A stretch of 51,183 nt of DNA. It comes from Paenibacillus sp. (GTDB taxonomy: Bacteria > Bacillota > Bacilli > Paenibacillales > Paenibacillaceae). This document shows, in pieces, positions 17,517 to 25,751 of this stretch; position 1 is the first letter of the stretch, and each line of letters opens with the position of its first letter. A program made the position numbers and the translations under genes. The stretch lies in contig JAIRVF010000023.1 of the NCBI GenBank assembly GCA_031254035.1, positions 1 through 51,183 on the forward strand, given 5' to 3'. The notes under the pieces are model-generated. The model saw nothing but the letters and a program-made list of their open reading frames with translations. It made no database searches and had not been told where the DNA came from.

Positions 17517-17915
17517 TTAACCAAAATAGACGCCTGCCTGTAAAATGATATTTGCAAACGGTTTGGCCTCACCTGTGCGGATCACGGCTCTGGCCTTACG
17601 AGTCAACTGCTTGAACTCTTCGTGAGGACACTTTTCAATCTGGCATCCCTCGAATTTATCTTCTATATAATGAAGTGCTTCGGAATTATTGGTTTTTATT
17701 TCTTCCGCAATAACCACCTTCTCGATTTCCATATCTGCTGCGATGGCATTTACGGTTTCTTCAAAACTTGGTGATCCAAGCGTTAGCGCAAGATCGATTT
17801 TTTTCACCCCTTCCGGGATCGGGAGGCCAACATCAGCGACCACAATCGTGTCCGTATGGCCCAAATCGGCCAAAACTTTCGATATATGACTGTTCAAGAT
17901 GCCTTGTTTTTTCAT
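17517..17915 (-). CDS. rbsD: D-ribose pyranase
   Basis: A 132-residue enzyme that interconverts the pyranose and furanose forms of ribose before phosphorylation. The start MKKQGILNSHISKVLADLGH contains the catalytic His20, and Asp28 lies in VVADVGLPIP. The chosen ATG at 17915 is one base after the rbsK stop; an upstream in-frame extension to 17969 would run into rbsK and is rejected. The C-terminus ANIILQAGVYF is typical. Confidence 0.95.
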   Translation of the reverse strand: MKKQGILNSHISKVLADLGHTDTIVVADVGLPIPEGVKKIDLALTLGSPSFEETVNAIAADMEIEKVVIAEEIKTNNSEALHYIEDKFEGCQIEKCPHEEFKQLTRKARAVIRTGEAKPFANIILQAGVYFG

Positions 17916-17916
17916 G

Positions 17917-18795
17917 TTACATCTGTGCCTCCACTTCTTGACGGTGCGGCATGCCGCCCTGTGCTCCAAACTTCGTTACGGATAAGGAAGCCGCGCGGTT
18001 GGCGAAACGGACGCTCTCGAAAAGCGGTTTGCCCTCAGCGAGTGCGACGGCGAAAGCGGCGTTAAATGTGTCTCCCGCACCTGTCGTATCCACTGCTTCA
18101 ACCTTATAAGAAGGAACGAGCACTTCGTTTAATCCGTCAAAATAACGGACACCTTTACTTCCTTCGGTGATAAACAGTTTGTTCGGATATTTGCGAAGCG
18201 CTTCGGCAACACTTAAGGATGAAAATAATACCTTCGCTTCATGCTCATTTGGCGTAATATAAGCCGCATTCTCGATAACCTCTTCTTCGAGCGGACGAGC
18301 TGGAGCGGGATTCAGCAGCAGAGGAATATGAAGCTTCTTGCAAATTCTGCTGACATGAGTTACGGTCTCCACCGGAATTTCTTGCTGGATCATTACCATA
18401 TTCGCTCCTGCAAAAGCACTCATGGAGTTATCGATATAATCCGGTGTTACCATATTATTCGCTGCTTTAATGACAACAATACTATTGTCTCCTTCAGCCA
18501 AAATGATGTGCGCTGTTCCACTTTCCATATGTGTAACCGGTTCCACATAGTCGATAGAAACACCATTACATTTGAAGTTATCTAAAATTTCTTTCGCGAA
18601 ATGATCATCTCCCACGCGTCCAATCATGGTCACATCAGCTCCGAGGCGAGCTGCGGCGACAGCCTGATTGGCGCCCTTGCCTCCGGGCACGGTCTTGAAG
18701 CTTTCGCCGAGAACCGTTTCACCGGCTCCCGGACGTATGGATGATGTTACGACAAGATCGATTGATGAACTACCCACCACAATAATTTTAGCCAT
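17917..18795 (-). CDS. rbsK: Ribokinase
   Basis: A 292-residue PfkB-family kinase that phosphorylates ribose to ribose-5-phosphate. PGGKGANQAVAAARLG near residue 37 is the first family signature and DTTGAGDTFNAAF holds the catalytic GAGD near residue 240. It overlaps the end of rbsR by eight bases and is directly followed by rbsD, so these three genes are translationally linked. GGTGGAG precedes the ATG. Confidence 0.95.
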   Translation of the reverse strand: MAKIIVVGSSSIDLVVTSSIRPGAGETVLGESFKTVPGGKGANQAVAAARLGADVTMIGRVGDDHFAKEILDNFKCNGVSIDYVEPVTHMESGTAHIILAEGDNSIVVIKAANNMVTPDYIDNSMSAFAGANMVMIQQEIPVETVTHVSRICKKLHIPLLLNPAPARPLEEEVIENAAYITPNEHEAKVLFSSLSVAEALRKYPNKLFITEGSKGVRYFDGLNEVLVPSYKVEAVDTTGAGDTFNAAFAVALAEGKPLFESVRFANRAASLSVTKFGAQGGMPHRQEVEAQM

Positions 18796-19777
18796 GCTTC
18801 TCCACCTTCCTCGTTGTATCCCGCTCCGTAAACGTCACGGGCATCTGAATGCTTTTATGAGTTATATTTTCATTTTCTATCAATTGAATAAGCAGACCGG
18901 CCGCCGCTCTTCCCATATCATACGAAGGTTGCCGGATTGTCGTAAGCGACGGTGTCAGCAAGCTGCTGAGCGGAATATCGTCAAAACCGATAATCTGCAC
19001 CTCTTCCGGCACTCTCTTTCCAAGCCTGAGCGCTTCATGCAAAACCGCTGTCGCTACGATATCATTGCTCGCGATCACGCCGTCGGTATCTGGATGATAC
19101 TCGAAAAGTTCTTTAGCCCAGATTCCCGCCTCCGTGAATGAAAAAGACGAAGTCTTGATCACGTTAAACGAGATCCCTTGCTTCCTCAGCTCATCAACCG
19201 CACCTTGATAACGATCCTGAGCAGGCCGGATATGCTCGGGCCCTTGCATCACCGTTATTTGACAGCTGCCGCGTGCGGCCATTTCAAGAGCGGCAAGTCT
19301 TCCACCCTCGCGGCCATCGGCATATACCGACGGGCGGTTATCCGCCGTCCGGTCGAGGAATACCACCGGAATGTTCAGCTTCCGGTATGTATCTGTATCT
19401 GGATGATTTGTGGAGGCGATTACGCCCACCACGTTATTTTGCACGAACGTTTGGATATATTCTTTTTCTTTTTTCGTATTCTCATCGCTATTACCAAAGA
19501 TAATTCGGAAATCATTCTCCCGCATTTCATCCTCTACCCCGCGCGCAAGCTCGGGAAAGAATGGGTTAGTGATATCTGGGAGCAACAGACCGATCAGCCT
19601 TGATTTTCGCTTATACAAAGATCTTGCGACCTCATTCGGCGTATAATGCAGCTCACTGATAGCGATTTCAATTTTCTTGCGGGTATCTTCATGTACATAC
19701 CCCGTCTTATTGAGCACCCGCGAAACGGTTGCTACCGAAACTCCCGCGTGTTTTGCGACGTCTCTAATGGTTGCCAT
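18788..19777 (-). CDS. rbsR: LacI-family repressor of the ribose operon
   Basis: A 329-residue repressor. The helix-turn-helix and hinge are ATIRDVAKHAGVSVATVSRV followed by LNKTGYVHEDTRKKI; the rest is a ribose-binding-protein-like effector domain. It is the first gene of rbsRKDACB, as in Bacillus. A palindrome (19797-19813) lies between its promoter and start codon, so it probably represses its own operon and is released by ribose (family knowledge plus position). Confidence 0.93.
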   Translation of the reverse strand: MATIRDVAKHAGVSVATVSRVLNKTGYVHEDTRKKIEIAISELHYTPNEVARSLYKRKSRLIGLLLPDITNPFFPELARGVEDEMRENDFRIIFGNSDENTKKEKEYIQTFVQNNVVGVIASTNHPDTDTYRKLNIPVVFLDRTADNRPSVYADGREGGRLAALEMAARGSCQITVMQGPEHIRPAQDRYQGAVDELRKQGISFNVIKTSSFSFTEAGIWAKELFEYHPDTDGVIASNDIVATAVLHEALRLGKRVPEEVQIIGFDDIPLSSLLTPSLTTIRQPSYDMGRAAAGLLIQLIENENITHKSIQMPVTFTERDTTRKVEKHG

Positions 19778-19796
19778 ATCTTGTTTCTCTCCCTAG

Positions 19797-19813
19797 TGTG
19801 GAACCGGTTACAC
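19797..19813 (-). promoter_or_regulatory. rbs operator / cre-like palindrome
   Basis: On the minus strand the site reads GTGTAACCGGTTCCACA. It is palindromic around AACCGGTT, as expected for a LacI-family operator, and TGTAACCGGTTCCA also fits the CcpA cre consensus TGTAANCGNTNNCA. It lies just downstream of the predicted -10 element. Confidence 0.7.
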
Positions 19814-19817
19814 TATT

Positions 19818-19846
19818 AAAATAGCACATCCTTTTTCATCTGGCAA
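19818..19846 (-). promoter_or_regulatory. Predicted SigA promoter of the rbs operon
   Basis: The minus strand has TTGCCA (19841-19846), a 17-base spacer and TATTTT (19818-19823). The spacing is ideal and the operator starts four bases downstream. Confidence 0.6.
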
Positions 19847-20020
19847 GCTAAAATCCCCATCCATATAATGGGGCAACTTCGATATTTGACCGTAACCCAT
19901 TGGATTTTGAAGGCGTTTATAGAAATAAAGCGCTCTTTGCCTGTGGTTATCTCCTTCGCAATAAGCAGCGCCTGATCCATGCCGTTAATATACGTGGTTT
20001 GGTGCAATATTTTTATTAAG

Positions 20021-20120
20021 GCGCGATCAATAAAATAATGAATCAGATTTGCATGAAAACCGTCCGTCGCCTAAGCTGCTTTAAGCAAATCGCATGATCT
20101 TTTATTTTTTTATCGCGTCT
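20021..20120. repeat. MITE-like repeat, family 3, copy F
   Basis: About 100 bp with terminal inverted repeats: left GCGCGATCAATAAAATAATG, right ending ATTTTTTTATCGCGTC. It aligns in direct orientation with 26543-26643, including an internal GAAAACCRYCC and GCAAATC. There is no coding capacity. Confidence 0.7.
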
Positions 20121-20135
20121 AAGAAGAGGTGTTTT

Positions 20136-20681
20136 ATGTATAAACTTTCCGGCATCATAGGATTGCTGCTCTGCTTTTCTATTTTGGCAGGCTGCAGCTC
20201 CGATAAAGTAACATCCGCGGAATATGGAAAAGCTGTCAACCGTACGCATATGGGCATCACGTCCGACGGCTTGAAATGGGATCAGGACAGAAATGCCCCG
20301 TCTTTTGAAGATACGCTGAAGCAGATGCCGTTTAAAGTCAAACAGATTAGACTTCCTTTTCCGCCTACCCAAACGGCCGCTAGCATCATCGAAGCCCCGT
20401 TTGATATGATCCAGCTCACTTACGCTGATCTGGAGAACGGCCGCCAGCTAATTTTGGTGGAGAGCAATTCACAGGATACCTCGAAGCCAAAGGGCAAATC
20501 CGGTCCTAAGCTCCGCAATGGCACGCCGACCTGGATACAAAGCGATTCACACACCAGCGCGCTTTACTGGAGAGAAGACGGGCTAACTTATCTCTTAATG
20601 TCCAATCAGGTTAATGACAAAGATTTTATACCACTGTTCAGTCCAAAGGATCTTGCACTTATTGCCAGCACTATTCAGTAA
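20136..20681 (+). CDS. Lipoprotein of unknown function
   Basis: A 181-residue predicted lipoprotein: signal peptide MYKLSGIIGLLLCFSIL and lipobox LAGC at residues 18-21. The mature part contains TPTWIQSDSHTSALYWREDG and ends DLALIASTIQ, reminiscent of small Firmicute lipoproteins of the DUF4367 type, but I cannot assign it firmly. AGAAGAGGTG precedes the ATG. Repeat F ends only 16 bp upstream and may carry or influence its promoter. It is monocistronic; the 136 bp after it up to the remnant at 20818 show nothing recognisable. Confidence 0.8.
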   Translation: MYKLSGIIGLLLCFSILAGCSSDKVTSAEYGKAVNRTHMGITSDGLKWDQDRNAPSFEDTLKQMPFKVKQIRLPFPPTQTAASIIEAPFDMIQLTYADLENGRQLILVESNSQDTSKPKGKSGPKLRNGTPTWIQSDSHTSALYWREDGLTYLLMSNQVNDKDFIPLFSPKDLALIASTIQ

Positions 20682-20817
20682 ATTGCCTCACCAAGATAGA
20701 GAAATGCCAACTGCCCAAGGCCGCAGAGTGTCGAGGAAGTCTCGGCAGCTATTTTGTCTTGGGTCAGGGAGCTTTGGGCTAACGAAACATACAATCGTCT
20801 TCATGCAAATATAAGAG

Positions 20818-20991
20818 CTATGAAGAAGTATCTCTTAACGGCCTCGCATATTCGCGTCCAACCAAGGAAGAAGAACAGGCAGAACATGCTTGGCTTGCAT
20901 GGCTCCGGTATGATCTAGTTAAAATAGCCGGTCCTTCCCCATGAATGATCATATCGATTGAACTGCCATCATGCAGCTTCACTTGAATCAT
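20818..20991 (-). pseudogene. Truncated alpha/beta-hydrolase-like start coupled to padR
   Basis: A 57-codon frame whose ATG overlaps the PadR stop by four bases. The first 24 or so residues, with DGSSIDMIIHGEGPAIL, look like the start of an alpha/beta hydrolase; after that the sequence stops resembling any fold and soon ends. The overlap implies that a full gene once followed padR and was lost by deletion. The assignment is by eye, from a short N-terminus. Confidence 0.45.
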
Positions 20992-21560
20992 AATTCCATC
21001 CCTCCTTGTTTTTCGTCCGCAAACGCATATTTGCCTGATTCAATGGAGTTAATCAGTCTGAGTGTATTTGCTATTTCGCTATCCAAATAGTTTTTCCACA
21101 ATCCAACCAGCTCCGGATGTTTCGAAGGCTCGGATGGCATCTCTTCCGTTGGCAGTGTGGTTAAAAATGCCGCTGATTCTTTCAGGGCGAACGATCGGTT
21201 TTGCAGCAAGTGAATGACATGCGGCCGAGGCAGCATATCCATGTAGGCGATACCTACGGCAAACGTCTGAATTTCAAAGTTCTGGAGCGCTGATTCCAAA
21301 AGGGTTTCAAATTCGGCTTTCCCGGCAGCAGTGACGCTGTATTCCGTACGTGAAGGACCTAACTTGACTTGCTCGTTTGGGGTTTCTGTCTTGGTCATTC
21401 CCTGGGCTTCGAGCTTCTCCAAGGCATGATAAATAGATCCCGGTTTTACGTTCGTCCAGGTTTCGGCCCGCCAGGAAGTCAAATCATTGTACACCGCGTA
21501 TCCATGGCTGATGCCTCTCCGCTGGATCGATCCCAACACAAGCAATCTTATTGTCGACAT
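20988..21560 (-). CDS. PadR-family transcriptional regulator
   Basis: A 190-residue regulator. The winged-helix PadR domain covers about residues 5-90 (LLVLGSIQRRGISHGYAVYN, then KPGSIYHALEKLEAQGM, then YSVTAAGKAEFETLL), followed by a helical C-terminal domain of the Vir_act_alpha_C kind. The ATG at 21560 has GAAAGGAG upstream and is preferred to 21578. Its natural partner is probably the decayed hydrolase gene coupled to its 3' end. Confidence 0.9.
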   Translation of the reverse strand: MSTIRLLVLGSIQRRGISHGYAVYNDLTSWRAETWTNVKPGSIYHALEKLEAQGMTKTETPNEQVKLGPSRTEYSVTAAGKAEFETLLESALQNFEIQTFAVGIAYMDMLPRPHVIHLLQNRSFALKESAAFLTTLPTEEMPSEPSKHPELVGLWKNYLDSEIANTLRLINSIESGKYAFADEKQGGMEL

Positions 21561-21645
21561 TATAGATGCTCCTTTCATTGAATTCAGCCTTAGTATAATG
21601 AAGTGTGTTTATCTAGTCAAATTTGAATAGTTAGCAAAAAAGCTT

Positions 21646-21676
21646 CCCTAAACAAGGAGAGTACCCTCATTTAGGG
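21646..21676 (-). terminator. Terminator after the sugar ABC operon
   Basis: On the minus strand CCCTAAA and TTTAGGG form a stem around an 18-base loop, followed by AAGCTTTTTT. It lies 72 bp after the substrate-binding protein stop. Confidence 0.7.
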
Positions 21677-21747
21677 GGTTAAAGTGTTTCCATTCAATCG
21701 CAACAGACGTGCCCTGTACAGAACCCGGATGTACTGCCTATCACTCC

Positions 21748-23412
21748 TTAGTTTGGCATGGCCAGCTTGACGACTTCTTTGCCCTTCAATTGATCATTTA
21801 CATATTTCATCGCTTCTCCATAACCGGTCTTTTTGATCTGTTCGCGCAGGTCGTTGAGCACTTTTAATGCGTCTGCATCTGATTTGGCGAATATCGCCTG
21901 CTTCCAAACATCACCTATCTGATCCATGGAAGGCTTGAGTGTTTCCCAATTCGAAGCATTGGTGATGACGTCCCCCGGGTTGAAGGCTGCTATAATATTG
22001 ATTCCGTTCGGACGCAAAATTTTACGTGCATTGTCCATCGCTGCCAGGCGGTCTTGATCCGCCCAAATATCTCCTCCGCCAACCGAATTGATCCGGTCCA
22101 GTCCGGTCATGTTTTCGAGTCCAATCGCAATCCCTTCGTTTCGCTTCATCTTCCCGGTTGTATTTTCGTTGAATTTGTCAAACCATTCCTGTTTCGCTTT
22201 TGGTTTCCCATCAACTTTCTCCCAATGAACGCCCTCCACACCATAATGCACCAGCATAAAACCTTCGTCGGACGCCAGAAAATCCAGCAGCTTGAGTGCA
22301 GCGACAACATCCTTACATTGTTTCGTAATTACGGTCACGTTATTGCCTTGAATTGATAAGTCTACAGGACGGTTCGGCTCTGCGCCTGCCCGCTCCAGCG
22401 GTCCGACGGGCACATAATCCGTACCCGGATGGGATTTCACGTAATCTTTGGACGCGTCGAGAATGGCGGGATAATGCGCGGCCAATACGGCAATCCGCCC
22501 TTGTTTAATTTTTTCAGTTGCGATCGGGTCCGTTTGGGTAAACACTTCCGGATCAAGCAGCCCTTCAGCGATCAGTTTGCGATAATACAGCGTATAGTCC
22601 TCATAAGCTTTGGTAAAAAATACATTCTCCAAGCTTCCGTCGCCTTTCTCCATATAACTGGTTCCATAAAACATGGTGTTCCCGATGCCCACGGCCCAAC
22701 CATCATGGAATCCGCCCATAGGCATGACTGGCATACCGTTTTCCGTCAGATTGGCGTCCTTGATTTTTTTCAAGAATTGATACAAATCATCTTTCGTTTT
22801 CACTGCTTGTGGGTCTACACCCACCTTCTCGGCAATGTCTTTGCGCACATAGAAACCGTACAACCAATCATTGACGTCGTTTCCGGTCGCTGGCTGGTTT
22901 TGATACATCATATACTTTTTGCCGTCGATTCCGCCAATGGCCTTCTCATACAGCGCAGGTGGGACGTTTTCTTTGGCAATCGCTTTGGCGAGGTTCGGGT
23001 ATTTGTCGATTTTATCGGTCAGGTCCACCAGCTGTCCTTCCTTCGCCGCTTTAATGATCCCGTCTAGTTCCCCTCCCCATGCGGGTCCGGTGTAAATGTC
23101 CGGAAGATCCTGGGTCGCAAAAATCTGATTGACCTTCTCAACCTCGCTGCCTTTCGTATAATCGATCATCATTTTGATCCCCGTCTTTTCTTCGATCGCT
23201 TGCGTAACCGGTGTCGTTTCGTTGTCTGGCCCGGATGAACCGTTCCAATTGTTCAGAATCGTCAGCGTCGTTTTTTTGTCCCCTGAAGTATCCCCGCTGC
23301 TACTTTTCCCGCTACCATTTTCGACGCTACCTCCGCCACATCCGTACAGCATACCGGTCAGCATGATGACCCCCATCAACGAACAGACCGCTTTTAACCT
23401 TAGCTTAGCCAT
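21748..23412 (-). CDS. Extracellular sugar-binding lipoprotein (LplA/YtcQ type)
   Basis: A 554-residue solute-binding lipoprotein of the large SBP_bac_1 type used by Paenibacillus for oligosaccharide import. The signal peptide MAKLRLKAVCSLMGVIMLTG ends in lipobox MLYGC, and a Gly/Ser-rich linker follows. The start at 23412 has GGGGAGGG in front and is preferred to an in-frame start at 23457. It is the last gene of the importer operon, after two permeases, with a hairpin in the 84-bp gap that may raise its message level. The importer lacks its own ATPase and would use a shared MsmX-like one (family knowledge). The substrate is not predictable. Confidence 0.92.
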   Translation of the reverse strand: MAKLRLKAVCSLMGVIMLTGMLYGCGGGSVENGSGKSSSGDTSGDKKTTLTILNNWNGSSGPDNETTPVTQAIEEKTGIKMMIDYTKGSEVEKVNQIFATQDLPDIYTGPAWGGELDGIIKAAKEGQLVDLTDKIDKYPNLAKAIAKENVPPALYEKAIGGIDGKKYMMYQNQPATGNDVNDWLYGFYVRKDIAEKVGVDPQAVKTKDDLYQFLKKIKDANLTENGMPVMPMGGFHDGWAVGIGNTMFYGTSYMEKGDGSLENVFFTKAYEDYTLYYRKLIAEGLLDPEVFTQTDPIATEKIKQGRIAVLAAHYPAILDASKDYVKSHPGTDYVPVGPLERAGAEPNRPVDLSIQGNNVTVITKQCKDVVAALKLLDFLASDEGFMLVHYGVEGVHWEKVDGKPKAKQEWFDKFNENTTGKMKRNEGIAIGLENMTGLDRINSVGGGDIWADQDRLAAMDNARKILRPNGINIIAAFNPGDVITNASNWETLKPSMDQIGDVWKQAIFAKSDADALKVLNDLREQIKKTGYGEAMKYVNDQLKGKEVVKLAMPN

Positions 23413-23445
23413 AAAAACCCTCCCCAAAAATAAAAGTGTTATGAT

Positions 23446-23466
23446 CAAGTTCCACAAGGGAACTTG
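23446..23466 (-). promoter_or_regulatory. Intercistronic hairpin before the binding-protein gene
   Basis: CAAGTTCC/GGAACTTG forms an 8-bp stem with a five-base loop between permease and binding-protein genes. It has no T run, so it is probably an mRNA-stabilising or processing element rather than a terminator (inference). Confidence 0.45.
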
Positions 23467-23496
23467 TATCCGCTTCTCCGCTTCTGCTGTACTTCC

Positions 23497-24393
23497 TCAG
23501 CCTTTAACCGATCCGATCATAACTCCTTTGATGAAATATCTTTGCAGGAATGGATATACACATAAAATCGGGAACACCGTAATCACAAGCAGTGCCATTC
23601 GGAGCGATTCCGGTGTTGCACCGGCCATGTTGACGTTGATGGTTTGTCCTCCCTGCTGTGCCGCCCTCTGCAGCGACGACGATAGCGCCTCGGCTTCGGT
23701 CAGCATTTGCTGCAAAAGCGTCTGGACCGGAATAAGGTTTTTATTCGAGACATAATAAGCTCCCGTAAACCAGTCATTCCAATGCGCCACTCCGATAAAT
23801 AGCGAAATCGTCGCAATAACCGGACCAGACAAAGGCAAAATGATCCGCATAAATATTTGAAAATCATTTAATCCGTCAATCCGCGCCGATTCCTCGATCT
23901 CCTCCGGGATCCCCTGCAAAAACGTACGTATAATGACGATATGCATGAAATTGAACAGCATCGGGATCACGTACACCCAGAACGAATTGATCAGGTGCAG
24001 CTTTTGCAACGTGATGAAATAAGGGATAAATCCGGCACTAAAAATCGTCGGCAAAAAGATATAGAAGGTGAAAAATGTACGTCCCGGCAATGTTTTCTTT
24101 GAAAGCGCATATGCCATCAACGTGCACAGCAGCACATGCAGTACCGTTCCAATCACTGTCCGTAGAATCGTAATTTTATAAGCCTGCCAAATTTGCTTGT
24201 TATCAAACACTTGGACGTAATTGTCCAAAGTAAATTTGCGCGGAAAAAAGTACAATGCACCCAGCATTGAATCTTTACCGTCGTTTAACGAATACACGAG
24301 AATATAGATAAATGGATAGATCATCAAAAAGCCAAATAGAATCAGCATCATGTAGTTGAAAAGATCGAATGCGGAAAATACATGTTTTTTCAT
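23497..24393 (-). CDS. Carbohydrate ABC transporter permease (LplC/YtcP type)
   Basis: A 298-residue inner-membrane permease with six helices. The EAA loop is visible as EEIEESARIDGLNDFQIFMR and the C-terminus YFIKGVMIGSVKG is typical of the LplC/YtcP group. The start MKKHVFSAFDLF at 24393 follows GGGAGGG; an in-frame upstream ATG at 24465 would overlap the preceding permease and has no good ribosome binding site. It pairs with the 24446-25357 permease. Confidence 0.93.
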   Translation of the reverse strand: MKKHVFSAFDLFNYMMLILFGFLMIYPFIYILVYSLNDGKDSMLGALYFFPRKFTLDNYVQVFDNKQIWQAYKITILRTVIGTVLHVLLCTLMAYALSKKTLPGRTFFTFYIFLPTIFSAGFIPYFITLQKLHLINSFWVYVIPMLFNFMHIVIIRTFLQGIPEEIEESARIDGLNDFQIFMRIILPLSGPVIATISLFIGVAHWNDWFTGAYYVSNKNLIPVQTLLQQMLTEAEALSSSLQRAAQQGGQTINVNMAGATPESLRMALLVITVFPILCVYPFLQRYFIKGVMIGSVKG

Positions 24394-24427
24394 GCCAGCC
24401 CTCCCATATCGTGGGTGATCAAAAGCG

Positions 24428-24448
24428 GACTTTTTGAACAACCTCTTA
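24428..24448. repeat. Solitary end of the 0.4-kb repeat (family 4) inside an operon
   Basis: GACTTTTTGAACAACCTCTTA matches, with one change, the reverse complement of the left end of the repeat at 40906 together with the bases just before it. It covers the stop codon of the upstream permease. It may be a footprint of a lost element or a chance match. Confidence 0.45.
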
Positions 24449-25357
24449 AAACAGTGATACATCACTGACTTTCCGGGCGATCCAATTCACGATGACGATC
24501 AGAATGAGCGCGATGCCGCTTTGGAACAGCCCGACGGCAGCCGCGTAACTAAGGCGACCTTGCTGTATGCCCGAGGTAATGACGTGAACATCAAGCACGC
24601 TGCCGATATTGGCCGTTGCCGGTCCATTTAACAGGAGCAGCTGTTCAAAGCCGGCACTCATCAAACTTCCGGTTGCAAGAATGAACAAAATCACGGCAAC
24701 GTTGCGGATTCCCGGAAGCGTCACATGCCAAATTTGACGAAATCGACTAGCGCCATCGATCTTTGCGGCTTCATACAGCTGCTGATCAATACCGGCGATA
24801 GCGGCCATATAGATGATCGAGCTCCAGCCGATATTTTTCCAGATGTCAGAGCCGAGGATTAGGGGGTAAAACCAGGTTGTGTTGTACATGAATTGAACGG
24901 GTTGTACGCCGAAAGAGCCGAGAAGATCGTTCAGCGGCCCCCCGTACATGGAAAGGAGACGCTGCATTAGCGTAACGACGACGATCCAGGAGACAAAATA
25001 AGGAAGGTAAGATAAGGTTTGAACTGTTTTTTTGAATTTGAGTTTGCGGACTTCATTGAGGAGAATTGCCAAGATGATCGGCATCGGAAAACCAACAAGA
25101 AGCTTCATCAAGCTGATGATGATCGTATTCCAGATAATTGCTGCAGATTGGTAATAATCGAAAAACTGGTGGAAATACTTCAATCCCGCCCAAGGACTGC
25201 CGGTGAAACCGCCGACAAACGTAAAGTCTCGAAAAGCAACCTGAAGTCCATAAAGCGGAACATAAGAAAAAATGAAAAACCATACAATACCAGGCAGCAT
25301 GAACAGATAAAACAGCTTGTGACGCCACACCCTTTTCAAAAACAGGGATGACTTCAT
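24446..25357 (-). CDS. Carbohydrate ABC transporter permease (LplB/YteP type)
   Basis: A 303-residue permease, first gene of the importer operon. Six helices are apparent, with LFMLPGIVWFFIFSYVPLYG near the N-terminus and the EAA loop QQLYEAAKIDGASRFRQIWH. The start MKSSLFLKRV at 25357 has AGAGGTGAGG upstream; an in-frame ATG at 25429 would place the cre box within the coding sequence and is less likely. The 3' end runs into a repeat-like sequence containing its stop. Confidence 0.93.
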   Translation of the reverse strand: MKSSLFLKRVWRHKLFYLFMLPGIVWFFIFSYVPLYGLQVAFRDFTFVGGFTGSPWAGLKYFHQFFDYYQSAAIIWNTIIISLMKLLVGFPMPIILAILLNEVRKLKFKKTVQTLSYLPYFVSWIVVVTLMQRLLSMYGGPLNDLLGSFGVQPVQFMYNTTWFYPLILGSDIWKNIGWSSIIYMAAIAGIDQQLYEAAKIDGASRFRQIWHVTLPGIRNVAVILFILATGSLMSAGFEQLLLLNGPATANIGSVLDVHVITSGIQQGRLSYAAAVGLFQSGIALILIVIVNWIARKVSDVSLF

Positions 25358-25405
25358 GAACCTCACCTCTTTCTTGATGGTCATGGGTAGAGCCAACCAG
25401 AATGT

Positions 25406-25420
25406 AGTAAGCGTTTGCAA
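25406..25420 (-). promoter_or_regulatory. Candidate cre box (CcpA) of the sugar ABC operon
   Basis: The minus strand reads TTGCAAACGCTTACT, a full match to the cre consensus WTGNAANCGNWNNCW. It lies about 50 bp before the first permease start and downstream of the predicted promoter, a position expected for roadblock-type catabolite repression. Confidence 0.65.
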
Positions 25421-25525
25421 TTTATTCATTACCTAGTTCGGATGTTAGATCCCCTTTGGTTGTTTTAAAACATCGCTCCCTCCTTTGATGTTTGAACATT
25501 TTTACATAGTTTGGAATTATGATAT

Positions 25526-25555
25526 AATATATATTAAACATATACAATATGTCTA
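25526..25555 (-). promoter_or_regulatory. Possible promoter of the sugar ABC operon
   Basis: The minus strand has TAGACA (25550-25555), an 18-base spacer and TATATT (25526-25531) within a very AT-rich tract. Downstream a strong AGGAGGGAG (about 25476-25484) precedes a two-codon frame ATG TTT TAA (25465-25473), which may be a leader peptide. Confidence 0.35.
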
Positions 25556-25647
25556 AATTACTATGAACTTACATCGGGTAAAAAATTTTTTTTATTTGCG
25601 GTAGTCCCTGTTCTTGCTCGAACGTTTCTTTCCAGGATACAAAAGGA

Positions 25648-25672
25648 AAAATGCGGTATGTACCCGCATTTT
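25648..25672 (-). terminator. Terminator after the PCYCGC lipoprotein gene
   Basis: AAAATGCGG/CCGCATTTT forms a 9-bp stem with a seven-base loop. On the minus strand T-rich sequence follows. It lies 22 bp after the stop codon of the frame-restored gene. Confidence 0.8.
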
Positions 25673-25751
25673 CGCATCATACTTGTTATCCGATTACAAA
25701 ACTTCAGGCGTCGGCGTAGGTGCGGCATATTTCCCCGTGGAATAGGTTTCG

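Noticed and set aside
22429..23067. Plus-strand open frame of 212 codons
   Set aside because: It lies entirely antisense to the sugar-binding lipoprotein gene, which has a signal peptide, ribosome binding site and family match.
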